Source: Hyphomicrobiales bacterium (GTDB lineage: Bacteria; Pseudomonadota; Alphaproteobacteria; Rhizobiales; Beijerinckiaceae). From it: DNA of 64,000 bases. The notes beneath the pieces were generated by a model that saw only the letters and a list, made by a program, of their open reading frames with translations, did no database searches and was not told where the DNA came from. Every line of letters starts with the position of its first letter. Position 1 is the first letter of the stretch. A program made the position numbers and the translations under genes. Positions 8,123-17,230 of the stretch are shown piece after piece. The DNA is taken from the NCBI GenBank assembly GCA_019075865.1, contig JAGXAN010000002.1, forward strand, positions 391,219 through 455,218. The letters run 5' to 3'.

Positions 8123-10896
8123 TGCGAGAGCCTCTGCAGCAGATCGTGCACATGCACCTGATCCGCCTTGTAATTGCCGGTCAGCGTGTACATTACCAGA
8201 TTGATCCCCCCGCGAAACGCCAGTTCGCGCTGGTCGCCGCCGCCCGGCACCAGCGGATAAAGCGGTTGGTCGTTCTCGTCCATTGCCCAGCCAGCGCATA
8301 AATCGTTGGAAGTAAGAATGATCGGCGAAACACCGTCACCGGCGCGGGCGGGCACACGGGCGCGGTCTTTGCCATTGATGGGTGGCAGCGCCTGAATCCA
8401 GGTGTCCCCGCTGGCATAGCGCCCAACGAACCGGTTGATGAGATAAAACGTCTTGGTCACGACATGGTCGGAAGGCACCCGCTCCAGCGGCGGCACATCC
8501 ATCCCCGATAACAGCTTGCGCAGCCAGGCAAGGCGCGGCGTCGGGGCATCCCCCTCGCGCGCCAGCAGGGCGTCGCGTGTGTCAAACACGATGGTGCCGC
8601 CATGTTTCATGAAGGCGGAAATTTTTTGCACGGCGATCGGCGTCGGTTGCGGCGCGCTGGCGACAATCGGCCAATAGATCAACGGATAAAACGACATTTC
8701 ATCGCTGGCCGGGTTCAGGCCGGCGGGGGCACCCGGCGAGAGCGAGGTGCGCTCATCCAGCGCCCGCGACAGCGCCTGCAACCCGAGCTTGCTGACGCGG
8801 TCCACCTTGGCATCGCCGGTGATGATATAGGCAAGGCGCGTGTGCAGCACGGAGTCCATGTCGCTGGCCGAAAGCGTGTCGGCGCGCGCCACCGGCGCCA
8901 AGGCGATAACCGTCAGCAGGGTGGCCGCCACTATCAAGGCCCCCGCCACAATGCCCCGGCGCGTGTTGGGCAAAGTGAGATGGCCCGACAGCCACATCGA
9001 GGCCAGGCTGTCGAGCAGCAGCAGCAGCGTCGCCAGTAATAGAAGGGCAGGGCGCAAATCCACCGGCTTGGCGATACTGTAAGATTGAAGGCTCAAGCGG
9101 CTGCCCGCATAATCGGCGGTGACCAGCGTCGCATTGGCTGGCAACGTGTTCAAGGCCAAAGCGGTTTCCAGCGGCCCATAATAGCCCGGCGGATGCTGCG
9201 CATCTGCGCTCCCGCGATAGCTTGCGGGCATGGGCCGCGCATTGGCCGGTGGTGGCCCCAGCACGCCAAACCCGTCCAGCACCAGCGTCGGCGCGAGTTC
9301 GGGCGCAGCGCCGGCTTTTTCGATAGGCGTGGCCTCGCCGCTTTGGTGGGCGAACTCGGTGAATTTGCGCAGCATATCGACGAACAGACCCGAAAGCGGC
9401 AGGTTCGACCACTCGGGATCCGCGCTGACATGCACCAGAATGATGACGCCTTTGCCGCGTCTTTGCGCGGTTACCAGCGGCGTTCCGTCTTCCAGCATGG
9501 CCCAGGTCTTGGCGCGCAGGCCAATGTCGGGCTCGGCCAGAACCTGCCTTTGCACCGTCACCTCATGGGTGCCGCGAAGGCCGAAGAACGGGCTGGAAGC
9601 GTCAAAGGGTGCGAGCTTTTTGGGGGTCTCCCACGACATCGCCCCGCCCAGCGTGCGGTCACCGCTGCGCAGGCGCACCGGCAGCAAGTCGTCGGATGCC
9701 CCCGCCATATTGACACCAGCAAAGCGCACCAGCACGCCGCCGTTTTCCACAAAATCGCTCAAGGCCTGGTGGTCTTGCGGGGAAGTTCGGCCGACATCCG
9801 CCAGCACCAGCATCGAAACCTTTTGTGCGATCAGGTCGGCATAGGGGTCCAGCGCATGGCTTTGCGCAATCTGCGCAAAAGGTGCCAGCGCCCGCGACAG
9901 GTAATAAGAAGGCGAGAGGAGCGGCTGCGACTTTTCCGCCGAATCACCATTGATGATGCCAACCCGCTTGCGGCGGTTGCGCCCGTCCAGCAGCGAGACG
10001 GCCCCCGCTGAAGTCTGCCCGACCATGTCGATACGGTTGACCTGATTGCGCAATTCGAGCGGTAGTTCGAACTTGGCAATGGTGGTTTTTGCGCCCCTGA
10101 AATCGAATTGTGCGGTGCCAAGGCTCAGCCCCTTTTTGTCTCGCGCGGTTAGCACGCCCTGCAAGGTTGCATGATCATCGGCGCGCAGCACTTTGACCTG
10201 TAAATCATCGGCGGAATTGGCAGGGTCGGCCAGCGCCAGCGCGTGCTTGCCCGAAACCAGCACGGTAGCCGGGGCAAGGCCATTCAGGGTGCGGGCAAAA
10301 TCATCCGCGCCACCAAAATTCAAGCCATCGGCAAGCCATAAAATCTGTGTGTCTTTATGGGTTTGCAGAAATGTCTTGAGTGCCGGCACGACGCTCATGC
10401 GGTCCGGCACATAAGGCAGTGGTTTAAGGGCGCGCAGTTTGGCCAGACTGTCGCTGGCTGGCTCCAGCGCAATGCCACCCGCATCTGGCTGGAATGTCAT
10501 CAGTGCCGTGGGTTGGCCCGCGCGGCCCGCCGCCTGCAGCCGCTGCGTGGCCGCCAGCACGCGCTGGTCCCAGTCCGGCGCGGCGGGCCAGCCTGAATCC
10601 ATCAAAACCAACAGCGCGCCATTGCCGCCTGTGGCCTTTGGCAAAGGGTTGAGCACCGGGCCGGCCATTGCCAGAACGATCAGGGCCGCCAGCGCCAGGC
10701 GCAAAACCAGTAGCCACCACGGCAAATGCGCCGAGGTCTTTTGGTTTGATTTCTGGTCAAGAATGAGCTTGAGCGGCGGAAACGGAATTTCCACGGGGCG
10801 TGGCGGCGTGATCTTGAGCCAATACCAGATCAATGGCAGCCCGATCAGGGCGCTCAGCACGGCGGGGAAGGCAAATCCGATTGCAAGACCCAGCAT
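8119..10896 (-). CDS. BatA-like / DUF4159 membrane protein
   Basis: A 925-residue protein. The N-terminus is the BatA-type anchor: a membrane segment at about 5-27, the stretch FPPLKLILD at 39-47 and a second segment at 61-80. A vWA-like domain follows, but its metal motif is degenerate (DSGWP at 100-104 instead of DxSxS). Hydrophobic segments recur near residues 640-700, and the C-terminal third is a DUF4159 domain (YIITGDAKVD, then GGTIVFDTRD). The ATG at 10896 shares one base with the stop of the DUF58 gene (TGATG), so an upstream extension is rejected. It belongs to the moxR operon; the role is unknown but is probably structural in the cell envelope. Confidence 0.85.
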   Translation of the reverse strand: MLGLAIGFAFPAVLSALIGLPLIWYWLKITPPRPVEIPFPPLKLILDQKSNQKTSAHLPWWLLVLRLALAALIVLAMAGPVLNPLPKATGGNGALLVLMDSGWPAAPDWDQRVLAATQRLQAAGRAGQPTALMTFQPDAGGIALEPASDSLAKLRALKPLPYVPDRMSVVPALKTFLQTHKDTQILWLADGLNFGGADDFARTLNGLAPATVLVSGKHALALADPANSADDLQVKVLRADDHATLQGVLTARDKKGLSLGTAQFDFRGAKTTIAKFELPLELRNQVNRIDMVGQTSAGAVSLLDGRNRRKRVGIINGDSAEKSQPLLSPSYYLSRALAPFAQIAQSHALDPYADLIAQKVSMLVLADVGRTSPQDHQALSDFVENGGVLVRFAGVNMAGASDDLLPVRLRSGDRTLGGAMSWETPKKLAPFDASSPFFGLRGTHEVTVQRQVLAEPDIGLRAKTWAMLEDGTPLVTAQRRGKGVIILVHVSADPEWSNLPLSGLFVDMLRKFTEFAHQSGEATPIEKAGAAPELAPTLVLDGFGVLGPPPANARPMPASYRGSADAQHPPGYYGPLETALALNTLPANATLVTADYAGSRLSLQSYSIAKPVDLRPALLLLATLLLLLDSLASMWLSGHLTLPNTRRGIVAGALIVAATLLTVIALAPVARADTLSASDMDSVLHTRLAYIITGDAKVDRVSKLGLQALSRALDERTSLSPGAPAGLNPASDEMSFYPLIYWPIVASAPQPTPIAVQKISAFMKHGGTIVFDTRDALLAREGDAPTPRLAWLRKLLSGMDVPPLERVPSDHVVTKTFYLINRFVGRYASGDTWIQALPPINGKDRARVPARAGDGVSPIILTSNDLCAGWAMDENDQPLYPLVPGGGDQRELAFRGGINLVMYTLTGNYKADQVHVHDLLQRLSH

Positions 10897-11801
10897 CACT
10901 CGCGCTCCCCGGCGGTGATCTGCGCCATCAGTGCCAGCACGGCCTGCGAGGCGGGGCGGTCCGTGCGGTGCACGCCAACGCTCCACCCCAGCGCCCGGGC
11001 ATGGGCCTGAATGCGTTCGCGGTGCGCCATCAGGCGTTGTTGGTATATGGCCTGCAAGTTTTCTGCCTTGCCCGCCCGCAGCCGTGCGCCGCTGTCGATA
11101 TCGATGAATTCAGAATGGCCGGCAAATGGAAAGGTCTCCTCGACAGGATCGGCAATCATGATGATATGCCCACGAGCCCCGCGTGCCGCCAAGCGGTTGA
11201 GCGTGACGATGATTTCACCCGCCTCGCTCAGAAAATCGCCGATCAAAATGGCCCGCGCCCGTTGCGGCAAAGCGCTGCCAGCTGGCAATTCGCTATTGGG
11301 TTGCGTTTCCACCAGTTCCTGGCCAATCCGCTCGACAATGTCACGCGCAGCGCGTGGCGGGGCAACATCCAGCACACCTACCCTTTCACCGCCGCGCACC
11401 AGAAGGTCAGCGATGGCAAACATCAGTATCAGCGCCCGGTCGCCTTTGCTCTCAAGCGCCAGATCCGACATGAAATTCATCGAAGGCGAGGCGTCCGCCC
11501 ACAGCCAGATGTCATGTGCGGCTTCCCATTCACGCTCGCGCACATAAAGCCTGTCATCCCGTCCCGATCGTCGCCAATCGATTCGGTGCGCCGCTTCCCC
11601 CGCGCTATAGTGGCGAAATTGCCAAAAAGTGCCCCCGACACCGGCGCGGCGACGTCCGTGCACGCCTTGCATGACGCTTGCGGCAATCTGCCGCGCCAGG
11701 TTCATCAAGGGCGGCAGCCGTGCCGCAAGCGCCAGTCCGGCATTCTGGTGCTTCGCTTTGGGCGGCCCAGCTGTAGGATCAGGCGCGCGGATTTGCACCA
11801 T
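10896..11801 (-). CDS. DUF58 domain protein (vWA-type)
   Basis: A 301-residue DUF58 protein. The family signature HYSAGEAAHRIDWRRSG (about residues 64-80), followed by LYVREREWE, is clear. A vWA-type metal motif DASPS is intact at 103-107. DUF58 proteins almost always sit directly after a moxR gene, as here with three bases between, and are thought to partner the AAA+ ATPase in assembling or activating other proteins. No signal peptide is seen, so it probably acts in the cytoplasm. Translation of the next gene is likely coupled through the TGATG overlap. Confidence 0.92.
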   Translation of the reverse strand: MVQIRAPDPTAGPPKAKHQNAGLALAARLPPLMNLARQIAASVMQGVHGRRRAGVGGTFWQFRHYSAGEAAHRIDWRRSGRDDRLYVREREWEAAHDIWLWADASPSMNFMSDLALESKGDRALILMFAIADLLVRGGERVGVLDVAPPRAARDIVERIGQELVETQPNSELPAGSALPQRARAILIGDFLSEAGEIIVTLNRLAARGARGHIIMIADPVEETFPFAGHSEFIDIDSGARLRAGKAENLQAIYQQRLMAHRERIQAHARALGWSVGVHRTDRPASQAVLALMAQITAGERE

Positions 11802-11804
11802 GGT

Positions 11805-12824
11805 CTATCCAAGTCTCGCGGTCAGGCGGGTGATAACGCCAGCCAGACTCTCGCCTTCCGCCCGCGCGGCAAAAGTCAGCGCCATGCGATGTTTGAGCAC
11901 CGGCTCGACAAGATGGGCAAGATCGTCGATTGACGGCGAGAGCCGACCATCAACCAATGCCCGTGCCCGTGCCGCCAGCATCAAGGCCTGCGCCGCACGC
12001 GGGCCGGGGCCCCAGGCAATCAGCTTGGTAATCTTGGGGTCGCCTTCACCCGTATCATTTGGGCGGGCAGAGCGCACGATATCGAGAATGGCCTCAACCA
12101 CCGTTTCACCTATCGGCAGACGCCGCACCAGGCGTTGAATGGTCATCAGCTCTGGCGCGCTCATGGCCGCCTGCGGCGGGCTTTCCTCGGCGCTGGTGGT
12201 GGCGATCATGATGCGCTTTTCGGCTGCCCGGTCCGGATAACCCACGTCAATCTGCATCAAAAACCGGTCAAGTTGCGCTTCTGGCAAGGGATAAGTGCCC
12301 TCTTGCTCCAGCGGATTCTGTGTTGCCAGCACATGGAAGGGGCGGGGCAATTCATGGCGCACACCGGCCACCGATACGTGCTGTTCCTGCATGGCTTGCA
12401 ATAGTGCCGATTGGGTGCGCGGACTGGCGCGGTTGATTTCGTCGGCCATCAGCAATTGCGCGAAAATCGGGCCCGGCAGAAAGCGGAAGCTGCGGGCGCG
12501 ATCCGGGCCCTCCTCCAGAATTTCGGAACCCAGAATATCGGCCGGCATCAGATCGGGCGTGAATTGCACCCGGCGCGCATCAAGCCCGAGCACGACGCCC
12601 AGCGTCTCGACAAGGCGCGTCTTGGCAAGCCCCGGAACCCCGACCAGCAGGCCATGCCCACCGGAAAGGAGCGTAACCAGCGTTTGCTCGACAACCGTTT
12701 CTTGACCAAAGATCACCTTGCCGATGGCGAGCTTTGCCGCCGCAATTTTTTCGAGGGCCGCTTCAGCCGCATGCTCTATGCCCGCGTCCATCGCAATGGC
12801 GGATGTTTCCGTTGAGGCACTCAT
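11805..12824 (-). CDS. MoxR-family AAA+ ATPase
   Basis: A 339-residue MoxR ATPase, first gene of the four-gene operon. Walker A is GVPGLAKT (62-69), Walker B is LLMADEIN with the acidic pair at 128-129, and the sensor region ATQNPLEQEGTYPLPEAQLD is typical of the MoxR branch. Members act as chaperones that insert cofactors or remodel vWA-containing partners; the three following genes each encode such a vWA-type domain. The operon likely starts in the 132-base gap shared with the divergent DUF1285 gene. The client of this set is unknown. Confidence 0.93.
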   Translation of the reverse strand: MSASTETSAIAMDAGIEHAAEAALEKIAAAKLAIGKVIFGQETVVEQTLVTLLSGGHGLLVGVPGLAKTRLVETLGVVLGLDARRVQFTPDLMPADILGSEILEEGPDRARSFRFLPGPIFAQLLMADEINRASPRTQSALLQAMQEQHVSVAGVRHELPRPFHVLATQNPLEQEGTYPLPEAQLDRFLMQIDVGYPDRAAEKRIMIATTSAEESPPQAAMSAPELMTIQRLVRRLPIGETVVEAILDIVRSARPNDTGEGDPKITKLIAWGPGPRAAQALMLAARARALVDGRLSPSIDDLAHLVEPVLKHRMALTFAARAEGESLAGVITRLTARLG

Positions 12825-12956
12825 GAATTCTCCAATCTTGTGGAACCGCTACAGGCAGACTTAAGGGATACAATTACATTGTCGATCCACATCCACATAA
12901 AAACCATGCTATCTTCGCACACATCGTGAATTTAGACGCAAGATGGGTGCCAGATT

Positions 12957-13583
12957 ATGGCAGATAGCAGCAATACAGAAATATCGAAATCACCCTGTTC
13001 GAAACTTGTCGCGCAGCCGCTGGGCGCTTTGGCAGATAATGTTTCGCGGGCCAGCAAGGTTGCCAAGGACAACAAGAAATCCTGGGACCCGCCGTTTTGC
13101 GGCTATATTGACATGCGCATCACCGCTGACGGTGCCTGGCATTACAATGGCACGCCCATCTCGCGACCGGCTATGGTGCGGCTGTTCGCTTCGGTCTTGC
13201 GCAAGGAAGCCGATGGCTACCGGCTGGTTACACCTGTGGAAAAGGTCGGCATCCAGGTGGATGATGCGCCCTTTGTCGCGGTGGAAATGCGTGTGGAAGA
13301 CGCCGCCGATGGCCAGGTCATTCATGTGCGCACGAATTTGGACGAATGGATCGACCTTGGCCCGGACCACGCCCTGCGGTTTGAGCTTGGCACGGCCAAT
13401 GGTCTCAAGCCCTATATTCAGGTTCGTGATGATCTCTGGGCCTTGGCCAGTCGCCCCCTGACGCATGAGTTGACATCCCGGATCGAAGCTGGCTCCGGGC
13501 CGAACGCCAATTTTTACGGCATTTCTTCCAATGGCCGCTTTTTCAAGGTGGCAACGATCGAAGAGCTTGAGGCTCTGATGTGA
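12957..13583 (+). CDS. DUF1285 domain protein
   Basis: A 208-residue soluble protein matching the DUF1285 family common in proteobacteria: FCGYIDMRITADGAWHYNG, then the basic ISRPAMVRLFASVL, and later DLWALASRPLTHEL. The family has no firmly assigned activity. It is the first gene of a compact cluster in which the NUDIX gene, a DUF6111 gene and cca follow with 4, 1 and 4 base overlaps, so all four are probably co-transcribed. No strong ribosome binding site precedes the ATG. Confidence 0.85.
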   Translation: MADSSNTEISKSPCSKLVAQPLGALADNVSRASKVAKDNKKSWDPPFCGYIDMRITADGAWHYNGTPISRPAMVRLFASVLRKEADGYRLVTPVEKVGIQVDDAPFVAVEMRVEDAADGQVIHVRTNLDEWIDLGPDHALRFELGTANGLKPYIQVRDDLWALASRPLTHELTSRIEAGSGPNANFYGISSNGRFFKVATIEELEALM

Positions 13584-14197
13584 GCGATTTCTACCGTATT
13601 GCCTCCAGCCATTTGCTCCCGGCACCGCCCGCCGATGCCTTCTTGCAAAATGGTCGGCCCCCGCAAGGCGATCATCTCAGCCCCGAGGAATGGGCCAAGG
13701 TCGGCGCGCGCCCGGCAGCAGTGCTTGTGCCCGTGGTCAGCCATGCCGGCGGCGCAACCATTTTGCTCACCAAACGCGCCGCGCATTTGCGTTCGCATTC
13801 GGGCCAGATTGCATTTCCCGGCGGGCGCATTGATGCGGGGGATGATGGGCCGTTGGCTGCCGCATTGCGCGAGGCGCATGAGGAAACGGGCCTGCAGGCC
13901 AGCCAGATCGAGACGCTCGGCTATCTCGATGCCTATCAGACAGGCACCGGCTACCGCATCGTGCCGGTTGTGGCGCGTGTGTATCCGCCCTTGCTGCTCC
14001 AACCCAATGCCGATGAAGTGGAAGCGGCTTTTGAAGTTCCGCTCGATTTCTTGATGGACCCTGCCAACCACCGGATCGAGACGCGGCAGTGGCAGGGGCG
14101 CGAGCGGCGATTTTATGCAATGACTTTTCACAACCACTATATATGGGGCGCTACCGCAGGCATTTTGCGCAATCTTTATGAGAGGCTTTACCTCTAA
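13580..14197 (+). CDS. NUDIX hydrolase, CoA pyrophosphatase (NudL-like)
   Basis: A 205-residue NUDIX enzyme. The sequence LLTKRAAHLRSHSGQIAFPG directly before the NUDIX box is the UPF0035/NudL signature of CoA pyrophosphatases, and the box ends in REAHEETGL. The enzyme would cleave CoA or its derivatives to 3',5'-ADP and 4'-phosphopantetheine. It starts with GTG overlapping the DUF1285 stop by four bases (GTGA). The cluster with cca is common in alphaproteobacteria. Confidence 0.92.
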   Translation: MSDFYRIASSHLLPAPPADAFLQNGRPPQGDHLSPEEWAKVGARPAAVLVPVVSHAGGATILLTKRAAHLRSHSGQIAFPGGRIDAGDDGPLAAALREAHEETGLQASQIETLGYLDAYQTGTGYRIVPVVARVYPPLLLQPNADEVEAAFEVPLDFLMDPANHRIETRQWQGRERRFYAMTFHNHYIWGATAGILRNLYERLYL

Positions 14198-14457
14198 TGC
14201 TAAGGGAAATACTGGATCCATTGGCGTTGTTTGCCACACCCTTCCTGATTTATGCCTTGTTGATGCCCGCGATAGCCGCGCGTTTTCCAAAAGAAAGTCG
14301 TTGGTCGCGGGGGCATGTTTCGGTTTTGGCCCTGATTGGCCTGACGATGGCGCTGGTTGGCGTTCTGGCATTCGGTTTCAGCGCCAAGCGCCACTTTGGC
14401 CAATATGTGCCCGCCCATATTGAGAACGGCCAGCTCATGCCCGGCCATATGGATTGA
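14197..14457 (+). CDS. Small inner-membrane protein, DUF6111-like
   Basis: An 86-residue protein with two predicted membrane helices (about residues 7-28 and 42-63). It starts at the last base of the NUDIX stop (TAATG) and its own stop overlaps the start of cca. Its size, topology and position between a NUDIX gene and cca fit the DUF6111 family of alphaproteobacteria. No function is known and no catalytic motif is visible. Confidence 0.75.
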   Translation: MLREILDPLALFATPFLIYALLMPAIAARFPKESRWSRGHVSVLALIGLTMALVGVLAFGFSAKRHFGQYVPAHIENGQLMPGHMD

Positions 14458-15713
14458 CGGTCATGGAATTTTCGCGAGCGGACTTTTCAAGATTGCTTGC
14501 CGAGCCCGGCGTTTCAACCATCCTGCGGCTGATCAATCAGGGTGGGTATGAGGCCCGCATTGTCGGGGGCGCCGTGCGCAATGTGCTGATGGGCTTGCCT
14601 TCCAAGGATATTGACATTGCCACGACGGCAACCCCGCAGCAGGTGATGGCTCTGGCCGCGCGCATGCAGATTCGCGCGCTGCCGGTGGGTCTGGCCCATG
14701 GCACCGTGACTTTGGTGGTGGGCGGACAGAATTTTGAAATCACCACCTTGCGCCAGGATGTGGTCACCGATGGCCGCCACGCCAAAGTCAAGTTCAGCCA
14801 GGACTTTGCCGTCGATGCCGCGCGCCGCGATTTCACCGTCAATGCGCTTTCCTTGTCGCTGGATGGAACGCTGCATGATTATGTCGGCGGGTTGGCAGAT
14901 ATAAAGGCCCGGCACATCCGCTTCATCGGCAACCCCGCGCAGCGCATAGCCGAGGACCGTCTACGCGTCCTGCGGTTTTTTCGCTTTTACGCGGTCTATG
15001 GGCAGGGCGCGATTGACGCCGCCGGCCTCAAGGCGGCGATTGCGGCCCGCCAGCAATTGTCGCAGCTCTCGCCTGAGCGACTGCAAGCGGAAATGGGGCG
15101 ACTGCTGGATGCGGCAGATCCGGTGCCTACTTTGCAGATCATGGCCGACACCGACATTCTGCCCTGCATCATCGGCGGCATGGCCTATCCGAACCGGGTA
15201 AGAAATCTGCTGCGTGCTGTGCCAACAGCGGATCGGACGCAGCGGCTTGCCGCGCTGGCGGTGACGGTGGCGGAGGATGCGGACCGGTTGCGGGATCGCC
15301 TGCGCCTGTCCAACGCCGTGTACAAGCGTCTGCATGCCGCCGCCGGTATACTGTCGGGGTGGCATGGTCGCGCCCTGCCACCGAGCCAGCATGAGCTAAT
15401 GGCAGCCATGCTGGTGCATTCGCGCCCCGCGACGCTCGACGGGCTGGCGCTTGTATTGGCGCAGGCACCCCGTGAGGCGGCCCAGGCCTTCGGCGATACC
15501 ATTCGCCTGCTGCGCGATGCCAAGCCACCAAAGCTGCCGCTTTCGGGCATGGATGTCCTGAAATCGCAGCCAATGGCGGGTGCGAGGGTTGGACAGATTC
15601 TCAAAGCTTTGCAGGCGCGCTGGATTCGCGCCGGTTTCCCCAATGGGCCGGCCGCATTGTCGGCTTTGCTGGAAGAGGCGATTGCCAGCGTCGAAAAAGA
15701 CGCAGGACAATAG
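14454..15713 (+). CDS. cca: CCA-adding tRNA nucleotidyltransferase
   Basis: A class II tRNA nucleotidyltransferase / poly(A) polymerase-family protein of about 416-419 residues that adds or repairs the 3' CCA of tRNAs. The head domain shows IVGGAVRN and the catalytic carboxylates in DIDIATTATP; DVVTDGRHAKVKFS, RRDFTVNALSL and RIAEDRLRVLRFFRF are the remaining family motifs. Start is either TTG 14454, overlapping the upstream TGA, or ATG 14463 (MEFSRADF); the overlap favours coupling. Many alphaproteobacterial tRNA genes, including the tRNA-Ser in this window, encode CCA, so a repair role is likely as well. Confidence 0.93.
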   Translation: MTVMEFSRADFSRLLAEPGVSTILRLINQGGYEARIVGGAVRNVLMGLPSKDIDIATTATPQQVMALAARMQIRALPVGLAHGTVTLVVGGQNFEITTLRQDVVTDGRHAKVKFSQDFAVDAARRDFTVNALSLSLDGTLHDYVGGLADIKARHIRFIGNPAQRIAEDRLRVLRFFRFYAVYGQGAIDAAGLKAAIAARQQLSQLSPERLQAEMGRLLDAADPVPTLQIMADTDILPCIIGGMAYPNRVRNLLRAVPTADRTQRLAALAVTVAEDADRLRDRLRLSNAVYKRLHAAAGILSGWHGRALPPSQHELMAAMLVHSRPATLDGLALVLAQAPREAAQAFGDTIRLLRDAKPPKLPLSGMDVLKSQPMAGARVGQILKALQARWIRAGFPNGPAALSALLEEAIASVEKDAGQ

Positions 15714-15775
15714 GGCGCTCTAAAGACTCCCCTTTGCCTTGGATCCGTGCCAGAATGTTGTCAGGGAACCGTTCC

Positions 15776-16039
15776 ATGAGCCTGAAGCGCCAACATCCGC
15801 AGGAAATTGCCCGTGTGCTGGGTGAGCGCGCGCGTGCCTATCGTCGCGGTGGCAATGATGAAACCTCGATCTGGCGACGCGAGACCTTCACGCTGCCGCG
15901 CGAGGAGGCGCGCCAGAAAGCCCGCGAATGGTTCGATCAATACCCCAAGGCCGCCTATATGACGGAAGTGGAATTCTGGCGCGATTTGGGGGATGACAGA
16001 ATCGAGTTCACGCTTCGCCGCCTGCCTTCAGCCGACTAA
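15776..16039 (+). CDS. Small hypothetical protein, 87 residues
   Basis: An 87-residue, highly charged soluble protein beginning MSLKRQHPQEIA, rich in Arg and Glu, with no signal peptide or membrane segment. Its composition and codon use match its neighbours, and it fills the gap after cca on the same strand. The ATG at 15776 follows GGAACCGTTCC, a weak ribosome binding site; an ATG at 15755 is also in frame. I do not recognise the family. Confidence 0.6.
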   Translation: MSLKRQHPQEIARVLGERARAYRRGGNDETSIWRRETFTLPREEARQKAREWFDQYPKAAYMTEVEFWRDLGDDRIEFTLRRLPSAD

Positions 16040-16061
16040 CGGCGCACCGGCAATATCATCC

Positions 16062-16826
16062 CTAAACCACATCTGGGGTTTCCCAGGCCAGATGCTGGCC
16101 CGCATCCACTGCGATCATCTGTCCGGTAACCCCGCTGGCACCTGCCAGATAAGCCACGGCATCGGCGATTTCACCCAACCCGATCGGACGTTGCAGCGGC
16201 ACGGCGTGCGCCTCGCGGGCAAAATCTTCCGCTGTCTGGCGGGAATTGGCCAAAGTGGGGCCGGGGCCAACCGCATTGACGCGAATGCGGGGTGCAAAAG
16301 CTTGTGCCATGGTCTGTGTCGCCGTCCATAGCGCGCTTTTGGAGAGGGTATAGGTAAAGAAGTGCGGATTGAGCCGCCATACCCGCTGGTCAATGATGTT
16401 GATCACCGCGCCCGAGGCCAATGCGCTTTGGCTGGCCAATGCCTGCGCCAGCACGCAGGGCGCGCGCAGATTGATCGCCATATGTCGCTCAAAACCCGCA
16501 AGCGTGAAGGCCATAGCTTCGTCTGGCTCGAACAGCGACGCATTGTTGACCAAAAGATCAACGCAGCCAAAAGCGGCGATCGCCTGCGGCATCAAACCAT
16601 CGACTTCGGCAGCATCGGCAAGGTCAGCTGGCAAGATTATGGTTTTGCAACCATGGGATGCCAATGATGCGGCGAGGTCTCGCGTCGTCTCAATGGAGCG
16701 TGCCGAGCAATGCAGCACGAGGTCATAGCCCTCGCGTGCCAATCTCGTCGCAATGGCACCGCCGATGCGCCGGGTGGCACCAGTAACGAACGCGACCTTT
16801 TTCCTCATTGGCTCCATAACCTGCAT
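16062..16826 (-). CDS. SDR oxidoreductase, pteridine-reductase-like
   Basis: A 254-residue short-chain dehydrogenase. The cofactor motif is TGATRRIGGAIA (about 15-26), with arginines after the first glycine as in NADPH-dependent pteridine reductases. NNASLFEPD, and DQRVWRLNPHFFTYTLSKSA with the Tyr-x3-Lys pair, also fit the FolM/pteridine reductase branch, where an Asp-Gln pair stands in for the usual active-site Ser. Likely reaction: reduction of dihydromonapterin or dihydrofolate. No folate gene is adjacent, so the role is inferred. Three in-frame ATGs (16826, 16817, 16808) are possible starts. Confidence 0.82.
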   Translation of the reverse strand: MQVMEPMRKKVAFVTGATRRIGGAIATRLAREGYDLVLHCSARSIETTRDLAASLASHGCKTIILPADLADAAEVDGLMPQAIAAFGCVDLLVNNASLFEPDEAMAFTLAGFERHMAINLRAPCVLAQALASQSALASGAVINIIDQRVWRLNPHFFTYTLSKSALWTATQTMAQAFAPRIRVNAVGPGPTLANSRQTAEDFAREAHAVPLQRPIGLGEIADAVAYLAGASGVTGQMIAVDAGQHLAWETPDVV

Positions 16827-17230
16827 TCATAGTGCAATAGCCACCGCTGACAAGCTCACTTTAGGCAAAAGTCGCACGCCTACAGTGCAGGCAGCTTGAT
16901 CGAAATTTTGTCCAGAGTCGTTTTGCAATATAGTTTTTGATGATTGATAGAAGTAACAAAACATTAATCATAAAATTATCCTCTAAATTCGAGGCTAATG
17001 AATGGTTATTGGCGAAAAATGCCTCATTTTATCTTCGTAAACAAACAGTAAATTGATTTATTAAAATTTCACAATTTAGCCAATTGTTGCCGATATATTG
17101 CCACATTTGCAAAGTTTGTTGTGGTTGAAAAGGCACAGACTTTGAAAACGATTTGGGCTATAACAAATTCACGTTCGGATGAGCATTTGTGAGCGCTCAG
17201 CCGATGAATTCCAGTTTGGAGAAATTTGAA
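16827..17230. other. AT-rich intergenic region upstream of the outer-membrane barrel gene
   Basis: About 400 bases with no convincing gene, clearly richer in A and T than the flanks. It separates the divergent SDR gene from the outer-membrane protein gene and presumably holds both promoters and a long 5' leader. A TATAAC hexamer at 17159-17164 is a possible -10 element but has no well-placed -35. I see no riboswitch-like pairing that I can defend. Immediately before the gene, TTTGGAGAAATTTGAA gives a good ribosome binding site. Confidence 0.5.

Noticed and set aside
8123..8299. N-terminal extension of the 700-residue vWA protein
   Set aside because: This stretch is the end of the DUF4159 gene read in another frame; the TTG overlapping that gene's stop gives a normal membrane-anchored N-terminus.
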